Shown here one piece after another: positions 26,743 through 33,857 of a stretch of 64,000 nt of DNA. Source of the stretch: Streptomyces zhihengii. Lineage in GTDB: Bacteria > Actinomycetota > Actinomycetes > Streptomycetales > Streptomycetaceae. Each line of letters opens with the position of its first letter. The stretch's first letter is position 1. Location: NCBI RefSeq assembly GCF_016919245.1, contig NZ_JAFEJA010000001.1:2948001-3012000 (forward strand), given 5' to 3'. A program made the translations under genes and the position numbers. The notes under the pieces were generated by a model that searched no databases, was not told where the DNA came from, and saw only the letters and a program-made list of their open reading frames with translations.

Positions 26743-27933
26743 GTGCATCCGATGATGAAGCCCGCGCTGCGCCGGGCCTGGCGGGACAGACAGTCGGTGC
26801 AGTTCGGGGTCACCCCTGAGCGCGCGACGACGGTGGGCCCGGTGGACACGGCGACCGGGTCGCTGATCGATCTGCTCGACGGCACCCGCGGCATGGATCT
26901 GCTGCGGGCGGCGGCACGGGCGATGGGCCTGCCGGACGGCCGGGCGGACGCACTGGTCCAGCGGCTCGCGGGAGCGGGCCTGCTCGACGACACCACCGCG
27001 GGCGGCCCGGCCGCGGTGGCCCTGCGCGGGCGGACGGCCGCCCTGGAGCGGCTGCGCCCGGATCTGACCTCCCTCTCCGTGGTCCACCCCGAACCGGGCG
27101 GCGCCATCGAGCGGCTGGCCGGGCGCAGGACGGCGCGTGTCCTGGTCCGCGGCGCCGGGCGGGTGGGCTCGCTCGTCGCCGCCACCCTCGCGGCGGCCGG
27201 CGTGGGGCGGGTGGAGGTGCGGGAGAGCGGCCTGACCGAACCGGGCGACGTGGCGCCGGGCGGCCTGTCCGCCGAGGAGATCGGCGAGCGGCGGGACACG
27301 GCGGCCCGCCGGATGGTGCGCAGGGCCGCGCCCGACCGGCCGCCCCGGTCGGAGGAGACCGACCCCTCGGCGCCCTCCCTCGCCCTGGTCGTGGTGGCCC
27401 CTCGCGACGGGCTCGGCGCCTGGGCTCCCGACCCGCTGCCCGCCGAGGACTGGATGGCGAGCGGAATTCCCCACCTCTACGCGGGGATCGTGGAGGCGAC
27501 GGGCGTGGTCGGCCCGCTGGTCCTGCCCGGGGGCACCGCGTGCGCCTCCTGCCTGGAGGCCGGCCGGTCCGCCCGGGACCCGGCGCGTTCCCTGCTGCTC
27601 GCCCAGTGGCGCTCGGGCCGGCGCAGGAGGGTCCCGGCCGCCTGTGACATTGCTCTCGCCACGACGGTCGCCGGGCTCGCGGCCTGCCATGCTCTGTCGT
27701 TCCTCGACGGCGACCTGCCGGGGAGCGCGGGCGCCCGGTGGGAGGTCACCCTTCCGGGCGTACGGTGGCGGTCCGAGCGGATCACACCGCACCCCGAGTG
27801 CCCCTGCGGAGCCTCTGGGGGCGATAGGGGAATGCGCGCCGGCGGAGGCGACGGAGAATCCTGGACGAGGGCGAAAAGTAAGGGCAACCGCGCCTCGGGT
27901 ATCCCCGCGGCACACGAGACAATGACCGGGTAA
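26743..27933 (+). CDS. ThiF/E1-like protein resembling TOMM cyclodehydratase partners
   Basis: The 396-residue protein has an N-terminal RiPP-recognition-like segment (residues 1-100). A Rossmann-type core follows (RVLVRGAGRVGSLVAATLAAAG, given here as a landmark near residue 130). Two cysteine pairs, CASC near 268 and CPCG near 351, could bind zinc as in E1 enzymes. The ATP-binding arginine and aspartate of true E1 enzymes are not obvious, so it may be a non-catalytic relative. No precursor peptide, YcaO or dehydrogenase gene is adjacent. The start may be GTG 26743 or the ATGs at 26752 and 26755. The last 50 residues are low-complexity. Confidence 0.7.
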   Translation: MHPMMKPALRRAWRDRQSVQFGVTPERATTVGPVDTATGSLIDLLDGTRGMDLLRAAARAMGLPDGRADALVQRLAGAGLLDDTTAGGPAAVALRGRTAALERLRPDLTSLSVVHPEPGGAIERLAGRRTARVLVRGAGRVGSLVAATLAAAGVGRVEVRESGLTEPGDVAPGGLSAEEIGERRDTAARRMVRRAAPDRPPRSEETDPSAPSLALVVVAPRDGLGAWAPDPLPAEDWMASGIPHLYAGIVEATGVVGPLVLPGGTACASCLEAGRSARDPARSLLLAQWRSGRRRRVPAACDIALATTVAGLAACHALSFLDGDLPGSAGARWEVTLPGVRWRSERITPHPECPCGASGGDRGMRAGGGDGESWTRAKSKGNRASGIPAAHETMTG

Positions 27934-27997
27934 CCGCCGTCAACGGTGCGAGGCCGTACGGCACATGCGACAGGCCGGCTGGGTTTTGGAGGGGCGT

Positions 27998-29392
27998 ATG
28001 TCTGATCTTCCCCGCAAGGCGGTCACCCGTACCGCCAAGTTGGCCGCGCTGCCCCTGGGGTTCGCCGGCCGCGCCACATGGGGCCTCGGCAAGCGGATCG
28101 GCGGCCGGTCCGCGGAGATCGTGGCACGGGAGCTGCAACAGCGCACCGCGGAACAGCTGTTCAAGGTCCTCGGTGAACTGAAGGGAGGCGCCATGAAGTT
28201 CGGGCAGGCCATGTCCGTCTTCGAGTCCGCCCTTCCCGAGGAGGTCGCCGGTCCCTATCGCGCGGCGCTCACCAAACTGCAGGACGCGGCACCCCCGATG
28301 CCGACCGCCACGGTCCACGTGGTCCTCTCGGAACGCCTCGGCGAGGACTGGCGCGAGCTGTTCACCGAGTTCGAGGACAAGCCCTCGGCGGCGGCGTCCA
28401 TCGGCCAGGTGCACCGGGCGGTGTGGCACGACGGCCGGGAGGTCGCGGTCAAGGTGCAGTACCCGGGGGCGGGCGAGGCCCTGCTCTCGGACCTGGCCCA
28501 GCTCAGCCGGTTCGCCCGGCTGCTGGGGCCGCTGATCCCCGGCATGGACGTGAAGCCTCTGATCACGGAGCTGCGCGACCGGGTCGCCGAGGAGCTGGAC
28601 TACGAGCAGGAGGCCGCCTCCCAGCGGGAGCACGCGGCGGAGTTCGCCGACGACCCGGACGTCTTCGTCCCCGACGTGGTGCACCAGTGCGACCAGGTCC
28701 TGGTCACCGAGTGGATCGACGGCATCCCGCTCTCGGAGGTGATCGCCGACGGCACCCCCGAGGAACGCGACCGTGCCGGACAGCTCCTCGCCGGCTTCCT
28801 CTTCTCCGGCCCCGCCCGCACCGGTCTGCTGCACGCGGACCCGCATCCGGGGAACTTCCGGCTGATGCCGGGCGAGGAGGGCGAACCGTGGCGGCTCGGC
28901 GTCCTCGACTTCGGCACGGTGGACCGGCTGCCCGGCGGGTTCCCTCCGACCATCGGCACCTGTATGCGCCTGGCCCTGGAGGGGGAGGCCGAGGCGGTCT
29001 ACCAGCTCCTGTGCGACGAGGGCTTCGTCAAGGAGTCGATCGACCTCGACCCGGACGGGGTGCTGGAGTACCTGCTGCCGATCATCGAACCGGCCGAGGC
29101 CGAGGAGTTCGCGTTCAGCCGGGGGTGGATCCGCTCGCAGGCGGCCCGGATAGCCGATGTCCGCTCCCCCGCCCACCAGTTGGCCAAGCAGCTCAACCTG
29201 CCGCCCTCGTATCTGCTGATCCACCGGGTGACCCTGAGCACCATCGGCGTGCTCTGCCAGTTGAACGCGACGGTGCGGCTGCGGGACGAGCTGGAGTCCT
29301 GGCTGCCGGGGTTCCTGGCGCCTGACGACGAGGCCGAGGCGGCCGCGGACGAAAACGCCGGGGAACTGGTGGAGGAGAAGACGGGGAGCTAG
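27998..29392 (+). CDS. ABC1/AarF (UbiB-like) atypical kinase
   Basis: The 464-residue protein is an ABC1-family protein-kinase-like ATPase. It has the family KxGQ signature (GGAMKFGQAMSVFES, about residues 64-78), an alanine-rich nucleotide loop (SAAASIGQVHRAVW), the ATP lysine in VAVKVQYPG, and HADPHPGNFRL with DFGTVDRLP as catalytic and metal loops. UbiB/COQ8 relatives act in quinone lipid metabolism, and the mycobacterial relative Rv3197, next to whiB7, has been linked to drug tolerance. ATG 27998 has GGAGGGG upstream. The location near wblC matches the mycobacterial arrangement. Confidence 0.9.
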   Translation: MSDLPRKAVTRTAKLAALPLGFAGRATWGLGKRIGGRSAEIVARELQQRTAEQLFKVLGELKGGAMKFGQAMSVFESALPEEVAGPYRAALTKLQDAAPPMPTATVHVVLSERLGEDWRELFTEFEDKPSAAASIGQVHRAVWHDGREVAVKVQYPGAGEALLSDLAQLSRFARLLGPLIPGMDVKPLITELRDRVAEELDYEQEAASQREHAAEFADDPDVFVPDVVHQCDQVLVTEWIDGIPLSEVIADGTPEERDRAGQLLAGFLFSGPARTGLLHADPHPGNFRLMPGEEGEPWRLGVLDFGTVDRLPGGFPPTIGTCMRLALEGEAEAVYQLLCDEGFVKESIDLDPDGVLEYLLPIIEPAEAEEFAFSRGWIRSQAARIADVRSPAHQLAKQLNLPPSYLLIHRVTLSTIGVLCQLNATVRLRDELESWLPGFLAPDDEAEAAADENAGELVEEKTGS

Positions 29393-29481
29393 GGCCTCGC
29401 ACGCCGCCGGGCCGGTGTCCTACCGGGCAGGCGGAAGCCGGCGGCCTGACGGGCCCGCGGTCCACCGGGCCGGGCCGGCGG

Positions 29482-29712
29482 CTACCACCAGGAGGAGTCG
29501 AGCCTGCCCTCGATCGCCCTGATGTGGGTGCGGGCGCACTCCTCGCACAGGTAGTGCGGGACACCGTCCTCCAGGGAGAAGGTCCAGGTGGGGGGCGTTC
29601 CCTCGGCGATCGCGCCGCAGCCGGAGCACACGGTGCCGCCGGCGGCCTCCGGCCGCTCGCTGCCGCCGTCGGATCCGTCGTGTGCGGTATGCGGTGTCCT
29701 GTCCTGGTCCAC
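29482..29712 (-). CDS. Small zinc-ribbon protein
   Basis: The 76-residue protein has two cysteine pairs, CSGC near residue 29 and CEEC near 56, that would bind one zinc ion. Between them lies TPPTWTFSLEDGVPHYL. The C-terminus is GRLDSSWW. GTG 29712 has a GGAGGT ribosome site about eleven bases upstream. The actinobacterial family is of unknown function. It is convergent with the ABC1 kinase gene and close to the wblC unit on the same strand, but a terminator lies between. Confidence 0.75.
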   Translation of the reverse strand: MDQDRTPHTAHDGSDGGSERPEAAGGTVCSGCGAIAEGTPPTWTFSLEDGVPHYLCEECARTHIRAIEGRLDSSWW

Positions 29713-29758
29713 CTGGTGACGATACCTCCGGCCGTCGGCGGTCCGGGGGCACCACGCA

Positions 29759-29792
29759 CCGCGGGGGCCGGTCCGAGGGACCGGCCCCGCGG
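29759..29792 (-). terminator. Terminator of the wblC operon
   Basis: An inverted repeat (29759-29774 with 29778-29792, one bulged G) with a three-base loop lies 14 bases after the stop of the wblC downstream gene. Confidence 0.75.
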
Positions 29793-29805
29793 GGACGTCA
29801 GGCGG

Positions 29806-30129
29806 TCAGTGCATGACCGCCATGGCCAGGGCGCGACGGGCGCGCATCGACACGCGCTCGGCGCGCCGCTGCATGCGCCGGGCGGCGACCAGGCGTACCG
29901 CCTGGCGTTCCGCCTCGGCTTCGCGCCGGCGCTCGTGCATATGCGCACGTGCCAGGGCTTCTGGGATGAGTTGCATTTCGCGGGTCCTGTTCTGACGCGA
30001 CGCGTGGGCGCCGGCGGAGGTGACTGCTGGGGTGGCGGAGCCCGAGGGCTCGCTCGCGGAAGAGGTCATCGGGGCCTGCTTCTTGGGATCGTGCGTGAGG
30101 GGTCGGTCGATGGTTCCGGTGGCGTTCAT
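29806..30129 (-). CDS. Small basic protein translationally coupled to wblC
   Basis: The reading frame from ATG 30129 overlaps the wblC stop as ATGA and encodes 107 residues. The first 50 are Ser/Thr/Ala/Pro-rich, and the last 55 form a strongly basic, arginine-rich helix (MQLIPEALARAHMHERRREA onward). An internal ATG at 29976 with AGGA eight bases upstream would give only the helical part (56 residues). High third-position GC in the upstream half favours the longer form. I do not recognise a family. The position makes it a candidate partner or co-regulated effector of WblC. Confidence 0.65.
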   Translation of the reverse strand: MNATGTIDRPLTHDPKKQAPMTSSASEPSGSATPAVTSAGAHASRQNRTREMQLIPEALARAHMHERRREAEAERQAVRLVAARRMQRRAERVSMRARRALAMAVMH

Positions 30130-30491
30130 GCCGCGACCGGGTTCTTGCGCGGACGGCCACGCGGACGCTTGCGGGCGACGACCACACCCTGGACGAACAG
30201 CTCGCCGCCCCAGACGCCCCACGGCTCACGCCGCTCCTTGGCGCCGGCGAGGCAGGCCTCCATCAGCGGGCAGGTGCGGCAGAGGGATTTGGCGTACTCG
30301 ACGTCCGCCGGGGACTCGGCGAAGAAGACCTCGGGGTCGTAGGAACGGCACGGTACGGGGACGCCCAGGTTCTCGATGGCGTCGTCGAGCGCGGTGAGCG
30401 CGGTCAGGGGAGTCAAGGCGGAGTCCTCGGTGCGGGCGGGCGGGAGCGTCTCGGAAGGCGGTACGGACGGGGCGTGCGCTTCGAGTTGCAC
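30126..30491 (-). CDS. wblC: WhiB-family transcription factor WblC (WhiB7)
   Basis: WblC binds a [4Fe-4S] cluster and, with the principal sigma factor, activates intrinsic antibiotic-resistance and translation-stress genes. The 121-residue protein has the four cluster cysteines (VPCRSYDPEVFF, then CRTCPLMEAC), the family G(V/I)WGG turn in WGVWGGE and a C-terminal AT-hook RGRPRKN that contacts AT-rich DNA upstream of target -35 elements. This AT-hook identifies the WhiB7/WblC subgroup. The start is GTG 30491 (MQLEAH); AGGA lies about 12 bases upstream. The gene is preceded by a long leader with an upstream ORF and an intrinsic terminator. Confidence 0.96.
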   Translation of the reverse strand: MQLEAHAPSVPPSETLPPARTEDSALTPLTALTALDDAIENLGVPVPCRSYDPEVFFAESPADVEYAKSLCRTCPLMEACLAGAKERREPWGVWGGELFVQGVVVARKRPRGRPRKNPVAA

Positions 30492-30599
30492 GGTGTGTGA
30501 TTCCTCGTCTTGTCGTGCCGGCCGGTCGGCCGGTTTGGCTGCTACCGGGTGGTGCTGGTCCCGAGGCCCTCGCTCCGCTCCCCCGTTGGGGAAAACAGA

Positions 30600-30634
30600 A
30601 GGGCCGCGGATCCCGGGTGGGGTTCCGCGGCCCT
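30600..30634 (-). terminator. Intrinsic terminator in the wblC leader (attenuator)
   Basis: An 11-bp perfect stem (30624-30634 with 30600-30610, read on the minus strand) with a 13-base loop is followed by TCTGTTTTCCCC, an unusually T-rich tail for this genome. It lies about 110 bases before the wblC start, inside the transcribed leader, where premature termination would shut off wblC unless translation of the upstream ORF is disturbed. A smaller hairpin (CTGATCGACGATCAG) lies between the ORF stop and this stem. Confidence 0.82.
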
Positions 30635-30657
30635 GAAGGCGCCGGCCTGATCGTCGA

Positions 30658-30987
30658 TCAGGCTGGATCACTCCAGGGTTCGAGCCCGCGGAAGGCCCAC
30701 ATCAGGTGGTGCTGCGTCGTCGTCTGCTGCTTCGTTTCGGCACCGGCCGCCGCAAAGGCATAGGCCTGCGCCTCTGCCGCTGCTACTCCTGCCGCCAGTG
30801 CCTTGGTCGGTCGCTCATTGCGCTCCCGGACGGGGAGGCCGCCGAGACCGGACACGGGGAGGGCGGCGGAAATGCCGGACACACCGGTGCCGATGAAGGC
30901 CGAGGCAAAGCCGAGCGAGCAGGCGGAGACGACCGAGCGATCGGTCATTTTGGCGGTGCTGACGAAGCTGGTCTCGATGCTGATCAC
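30658..30987 (-). CDS. Upstream ORF in the wblC leader
   Basis: GTG 30987 has a near-perfect ribosome site (AGGAGG, eight-base spacer) and opens a 109-codon frame (MISIETSFVSTAKMTDRSVV at its start). The frame ends WAFRGLEPWSDPA immediately before the attenuator hairpins. An internal ATG at 30702 would give a 14-residue peptide, but with no clear ribosome site. WhiB7-type leaders are known to carry regulatory upstream ORFs whose interrupted translation by ribosome-targeting antibiotics prevents termination. The reading of this frame as the sensing ORF is inference. Product function is probably secondary to translation itself. Confidence 0.7.
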   Translation of the reverse strand: MISIETSFVSTAKMTDRSVVSACSLGFASAFIGTGVSGISAALPVSGLGGLPVRERNERPTKALAAGVAAAEAQAYAFAAAGAETKQQTTTQHHLMWAFRGLEPWSDPA

Positions 30988-31098
30988 TGGAATCGCCTCC
31001 TCTCGGCGTCTCGGGGACCGGGCGAGCCGGTCACGGATATTCGGATAAGTAGAGCACGGGGACAGGGCTTCAGAGAAGCCGCCGTTCCCGTGGTTAAG

Positions 31099-31138
31099 AA
31101 CCTATGGGGCTTGCCCCGGCAGGCGCAAACTATTTTTT
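31099..31138 (-). promoter_or_regulatory. wblC promoter with WhiB7-type AT tract
   Basis: On the minus strand GAAAAAATA (31131-31138) stands three bases before a -35 TTGCGC (31123-31128), with an 18-base spacer to a -10 TAGGTT (31099-31104). The AT tract directly above a weak -35 is the hallmark of WhiB7/WblC-activated promoters, whose AT-hook binds there. The leader would be about 600 bases long. This 660-base gap before uvrD2 contains the promoter, the upstream ORF and the attenuator. Confidence 0.75.
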
Positions 31139-31151
31139 CGACGAGTTTTCA

Positions 31152-33323
31152 TCAGTCCTCCCCGTCGTCGCCCCCGGGCTCCTCACCTGCGCAGATGGCC
31201 AGGACATCCGCCCCGAACCGCTCCAGCTTGCGGCCGCCCACGCCGGAGATGCCCGCGAGCTCGCCCTCGGTGTCCGGGACCGCCTCGGCGATGGCCATCA
31301 AGGTCTTGTCGGTGAAGACGCAGTAGGCGGGCTGGCCCAGCTCCTTCGCCCGGTCCGAGCGCCACTCGCGCAGCCGCTCGTAGAGCGCCTCGTCCATGTC
31401 CGAGGGGCAGTCCTCGCAGCGCATCAGCTTCATCTCGCCCGCGTCCGTCAGCGTCTTGCCGCAGACCCGGCACAGCACCGGCCCCCGCCGCTTGCGCCGG
31501 CCCGAGCCGCGCTCCACACCTCCGGCGCCGCCCGCACCGCGGGAGCCGGCCGCCGCCGAACCGGGGCGCAGCCCGTTCAGGAAGCGGCTCGGACGGCGCG
31601 AGGCGCGGCCGCCGGGGGCGCGGGACAGCGCCCAGGACAGCGACAGATGGAGCCGGGCCCGGGTGACGCCGACGTACAGCAGCCGGCGCTCCTCCTCGAC
31701 CTGCTCGTCCGTCTTGGCGTAGGTGATCGGCATCATGCCCTCGGTCAGCCCGACCAGGAAGACCGCGTCCCACTCCAGGCCCTTGGCCGAGTGGAGGGAG
31801 GCCAGGGTGACGCCCTGGACGGTGGGGGCGTGCTGGGCGGCGGCGCGCTCGTCGAGCTCGGCGACCAGGTCGCCGAGGGTGGCCGAGGACTTGGCGCGGG
31901 CGAAGTCCTCGGCCAGCCTGACCAGGGCGGCGAGGGACTCCCAGCGGTCCCGGACGGCTCCGGAGCCGGCGGGCGGCTCGGTGGTCCACCCCTTGGTGGA
32001 GAGCACGGCGCGCACCTGGGAGGGCAGGTCCTCGGCGTCGTCGAGCAGGGAGTCGTTGGCCCCGGCACGGGCCGCTCCGCGCAGGGCGACCCCGGCCTCG
32101 CGGACCTCCTGGCGCTCGAAGAAGCGCTCGGCGCCGCGGAGCTGGTAGGGGACGCCCGCGTCGGCGAGCGCCTGCTCGTAGACCTCGGACTGGGCGTTGA
32201 CGCGGTAGAGCACGGCGATCTCGCCGGCCGGGACGCCGGCGGCGATCAGATCCCGGATGCGCCGCGCGGTGCCCTCGGCCTCGGCGGGCTCGTCCGGGTA
32301 CTCGGTGTAGGCGGGCTCGGGGCCCGGGTCGCGCTGGGAGACGAGCTCCAGGCGGTGCTCGGCGGCACGGCCGCGGGCCTGGTTGAGGAGCCCGTTGGCG
32401 AGGTGGACGACCTGGGGGGTGGAGCGGTAGTCCCGGACGAGCTTGACGACCGTCGCGCCGGGGTGGCGGGTGCGGAAGTTCAGCAGGTGGTCGGGGGTGG
32501 CGCCGGTGAAGGAGTAGATCGTCTGGCTGGCGTCGCCGACCACGCACAGGCTCTCCCGGCCGCCGAGCCACAGCTCCAGCAGCCGCTGCTGGAGCGGGCT
32601 GACGTCCTGGTACTCGTCGACGACGAAGTGCTGGTACTGGCGGCGGACGAGGTCGGCGATGTCCTGGCGGTCCTGGAGGATGCCGACCGTGAGCAGCAGG
32701 ACGTCCTCGAAGTCGATGGCCGAGCGGTCGCGCTTGAGCTGCTCGTAGGTGCCGTAGACCTGGCTGACCTCCGCCGGGTCGCGGGGGGCGTCGCGCGAGG
32801 ACTTCGCGACGGCCGCCGGGTAGTCGGCGGGCACCGTCTGGGTGACCTTGGCCCACTCGATCTCGCTCGTCACGTCGCGCAGCTCGTTGCGGTCGAGGCG
32901 GATGCGGCAGCGGGCGGCGGCCTCGGCGACGAGCTGGATCTTGCGGTCCAGCAGCCGGGGCAGGTCCCCGCCGACGGCCTTCGGCCAGAAGTACTGGAGC
33001 TGGCGCAGGGCGGCCGAGTGGAAGGTGCGCGCCTGGACGCCGCCGGCGCCGAGCTGGCGCAGCCGGCCGCGCATCTCGCCCGCCGCGCGGTTGGTGAAGG
33101 TGACGGCGAGCACGGCGGCGGGAGGGAGTATGCCGGCGCGGACCCCGTAGGCGATGCGGTGGGTGATCGCGCGCGTCTTGCCCGTGCCGGCGCCCGCCAG
33201 CACGCACACCGGGCCGTGCAGGGCCGTCGCCACCTCGCGCTGCTCGGGGTCGAGCCCGTCGAGCACCGCGTCGGCCGAGTCGGGAACCTGCGGGAAGAGG
33301 GAGGAGTGCGTTGCTGCTGTCAC
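31152..33323 (-). CDS. uvrD2: UvrD2-type superfamily 1A DNA helicase with HRDC domain
   Basis: The 723-residue helicase has all SF1A motifs: Walker A AGAGTGKTRAI near residue 43, VDEYQDVSPLQQ, GDASQTIYSFTGA, and YVGVTRARLHLSLSWALSR. The C-terminus carries a tetracysteine zinc motif (CRVCGKTL and CEDCPSD) and an HRDC domain, as in mycobacterial UvrD2. It unwinds DNA 3' to 5' during repair. GTG 33323 begins a compact N-terminus directly before the helicase core. A DnaA-box match and GC-rich repeats lie upstream. The gene sits between wblC and mycoredoxin, as in mycobacteria. Confidence 0.93.
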   Translation of the reverse strand: MTAATHSSLFPQVPDSADAVLDGLDPEQREVATALHGPVCVLAGAGTGKTRAITHRIAYGVRAGILPPAAVLAVTFTNRAAGEMRGRLRQLGAGGVQARTFHSAALRQLQYFWPKAVGGDLPRLLDRKIQLVAEAAARCRIRLDRNELRDVTSEIEWAKVTQTVPADYPAAVAKSSRDAPRDPAEVSQVYGTYEQLKRDRSAIDFEDVLLLTVGILQDRQDIADLVRRQYQHFVVDEYQDVSPLQQRLLELWLGGRESLCVVGDASQTIYSFTGATPDHLLNFRTRHPGATVVKLVRDYRSTPQVVHLANGLLNQARGRAAEHRLELVSQRDPGPEPAYTEYPDEPAEAEGTARRIRDLIAAGVPAGEIAVLYRVNAQSEVYEQALADAGVPYQLRGAERFFERQEVREAGVALRGAARAGANDSLLDDAEDLPSQVRAVLSTKGWTTEPPAGSGAVRDRWESLAALVRLAEDFARAKSSATLGDLVAELDERAAAQHAPTVQGVTLASLHSAKGLEWDAVFLVGLTEGMMPITYAKTDEQVEEERRLLYVGVTRARLHLSLSWALSRAPGGRASRRPSRFLNGLRPGSAAAGSRGAGGAGGVERGSGRRKRRGPVLCRVCGKTLTDAGEMKLMRCEDCPSDMDEALYERLREWRSDRAKELGQPAYCVFTDKTLMAIAEAVPDTEGELAGISGVGGRKLERFGADVLAICAGEEPGGDDGED

Positions 33324-33363
33324 CCCGCCATGCTGCCAGGTCCGGTGCGGGTGGTGCGCCGGG

Positions 33364-33372
33364 TTGTCCACA
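33364..33372 (+). promoter_or_regulatory. DnaA-box match upstream of uvrD2
   Basis: TTGTCCACA at 33364-33372 exactly matches the Streptomyces DnaA-box consensus and lies 41 bases before the uvrD2 start codon, where binding could affect its promoter. It is single and isolated. Confidence 0.4.
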
Positions 33373-33443
33373 GGCCCGGCGCACCGGTCGTACGAATCCC
33401 GGTCCCGCGGCCCGTCGTCCCGCGCCCGTCGTCCCGCGGCCCG

Positions 33444-33499
33444 CGGCGCAGTCCGGCGGCCCGTGGTCCCGCGGCCCTCGGCGCAGTCCGGCGGCCCGT
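33444..33499. repeat. 21-bp direct repeat, two copies 35 bp apart
   Basis: The sequence CGGCGCAGTCCGGCGGCCCG plus T occurs at 33444-33464 and 33479-33499. Related CCCGCGGCCC blocks fill 33400-33500, between uvrD2 and the mycoredoxin promoter. Confidence 0.7.
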
Positions 33500-33523
33500 A
33501 CCGCGGGCCGCCGGACCGCGGCG

Positions 33524-33549
33524 GGAATCGCCGGGGCCCCCCGGACGTT
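33524..33549 (+). promoter_or_regulatory. Sigma-R promoter of the mycoredoxin gene
   Basis: GGAAT (33524-33528), exactly 18 bases (33529-33546), then GTT (33547-33549): a perfect sigma-R promoter. It lies about 50 bases before the mycoredoxin ATG, giving a leader of roughly 45 bases. A redox enzyme is a logical sigma-R target. Confidence 0.87.
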
Positions 33550-33599
33550 CCCCTGCCGGGTGAACACGCACCCCGACGAGCCGAGGAGCACACGAGACG

Positions 33600-33842
33600 A
33601 TGCAGGGCACTGTGACGATGTACAGCACCACCTGGTGCGGATACTGCCGTCGGCTGAAGAGCCAGATGGACCGCGAGGGCATCGCCTACACCGAGATCAA
33701 CATCGAGCTCGACCCCGAGTCGGCCGCCTTCGTCGAGAAGGCCAACGGTGGCAACCAGACCGTGCCGACCGTGCTCTTCCCGGACGGTTCGACGCTGACC
33801 AACCCGTCGCTCGCCCAGGTCAAGCAGAAGGTCGGCGCCTAG
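33600..33842 (+). CDS. mrx1: Mycoredoxin (glutaredoxin-like, Mrx1 type)
   Basis: The 80-residue glutaredoxin-fold protein reduces mycothiol mixed disulfides. The redox centre is CGYC (residues 13-16) after MYSTTW, the cis-proline lies in TVPTV, and the C-terminus contains GSTLTNPSLAQV. CGYC is characteristic of actinobacterial mycoredoxin-1. The start ATG is at 33600 with GAGGAGC upstream. It has its own sigma-R promoter and ends 15 bases before the convergent nudC stop. The same gene pair occurs in mycobacteria. Confidence 0.93.
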   Translation: MQGTVTMYSTTWCGYCRRLKSQMDREGIAYTEINIELDPESAAFVEKANGGNQTVPTVLFPDGSTLTNPSLAQVKQKVGA

Positions 33843-33857
33843 GGTCCCCGCCGGCCG

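Noticed and set aside
26743..27933. RiPP (TOMM) biosynthetic cluster
   Set aside because: Only one partner-like gene is present; no YcaO cyclodehydratase, dehydrogenase, precursor peptide or transporter lies nearby.
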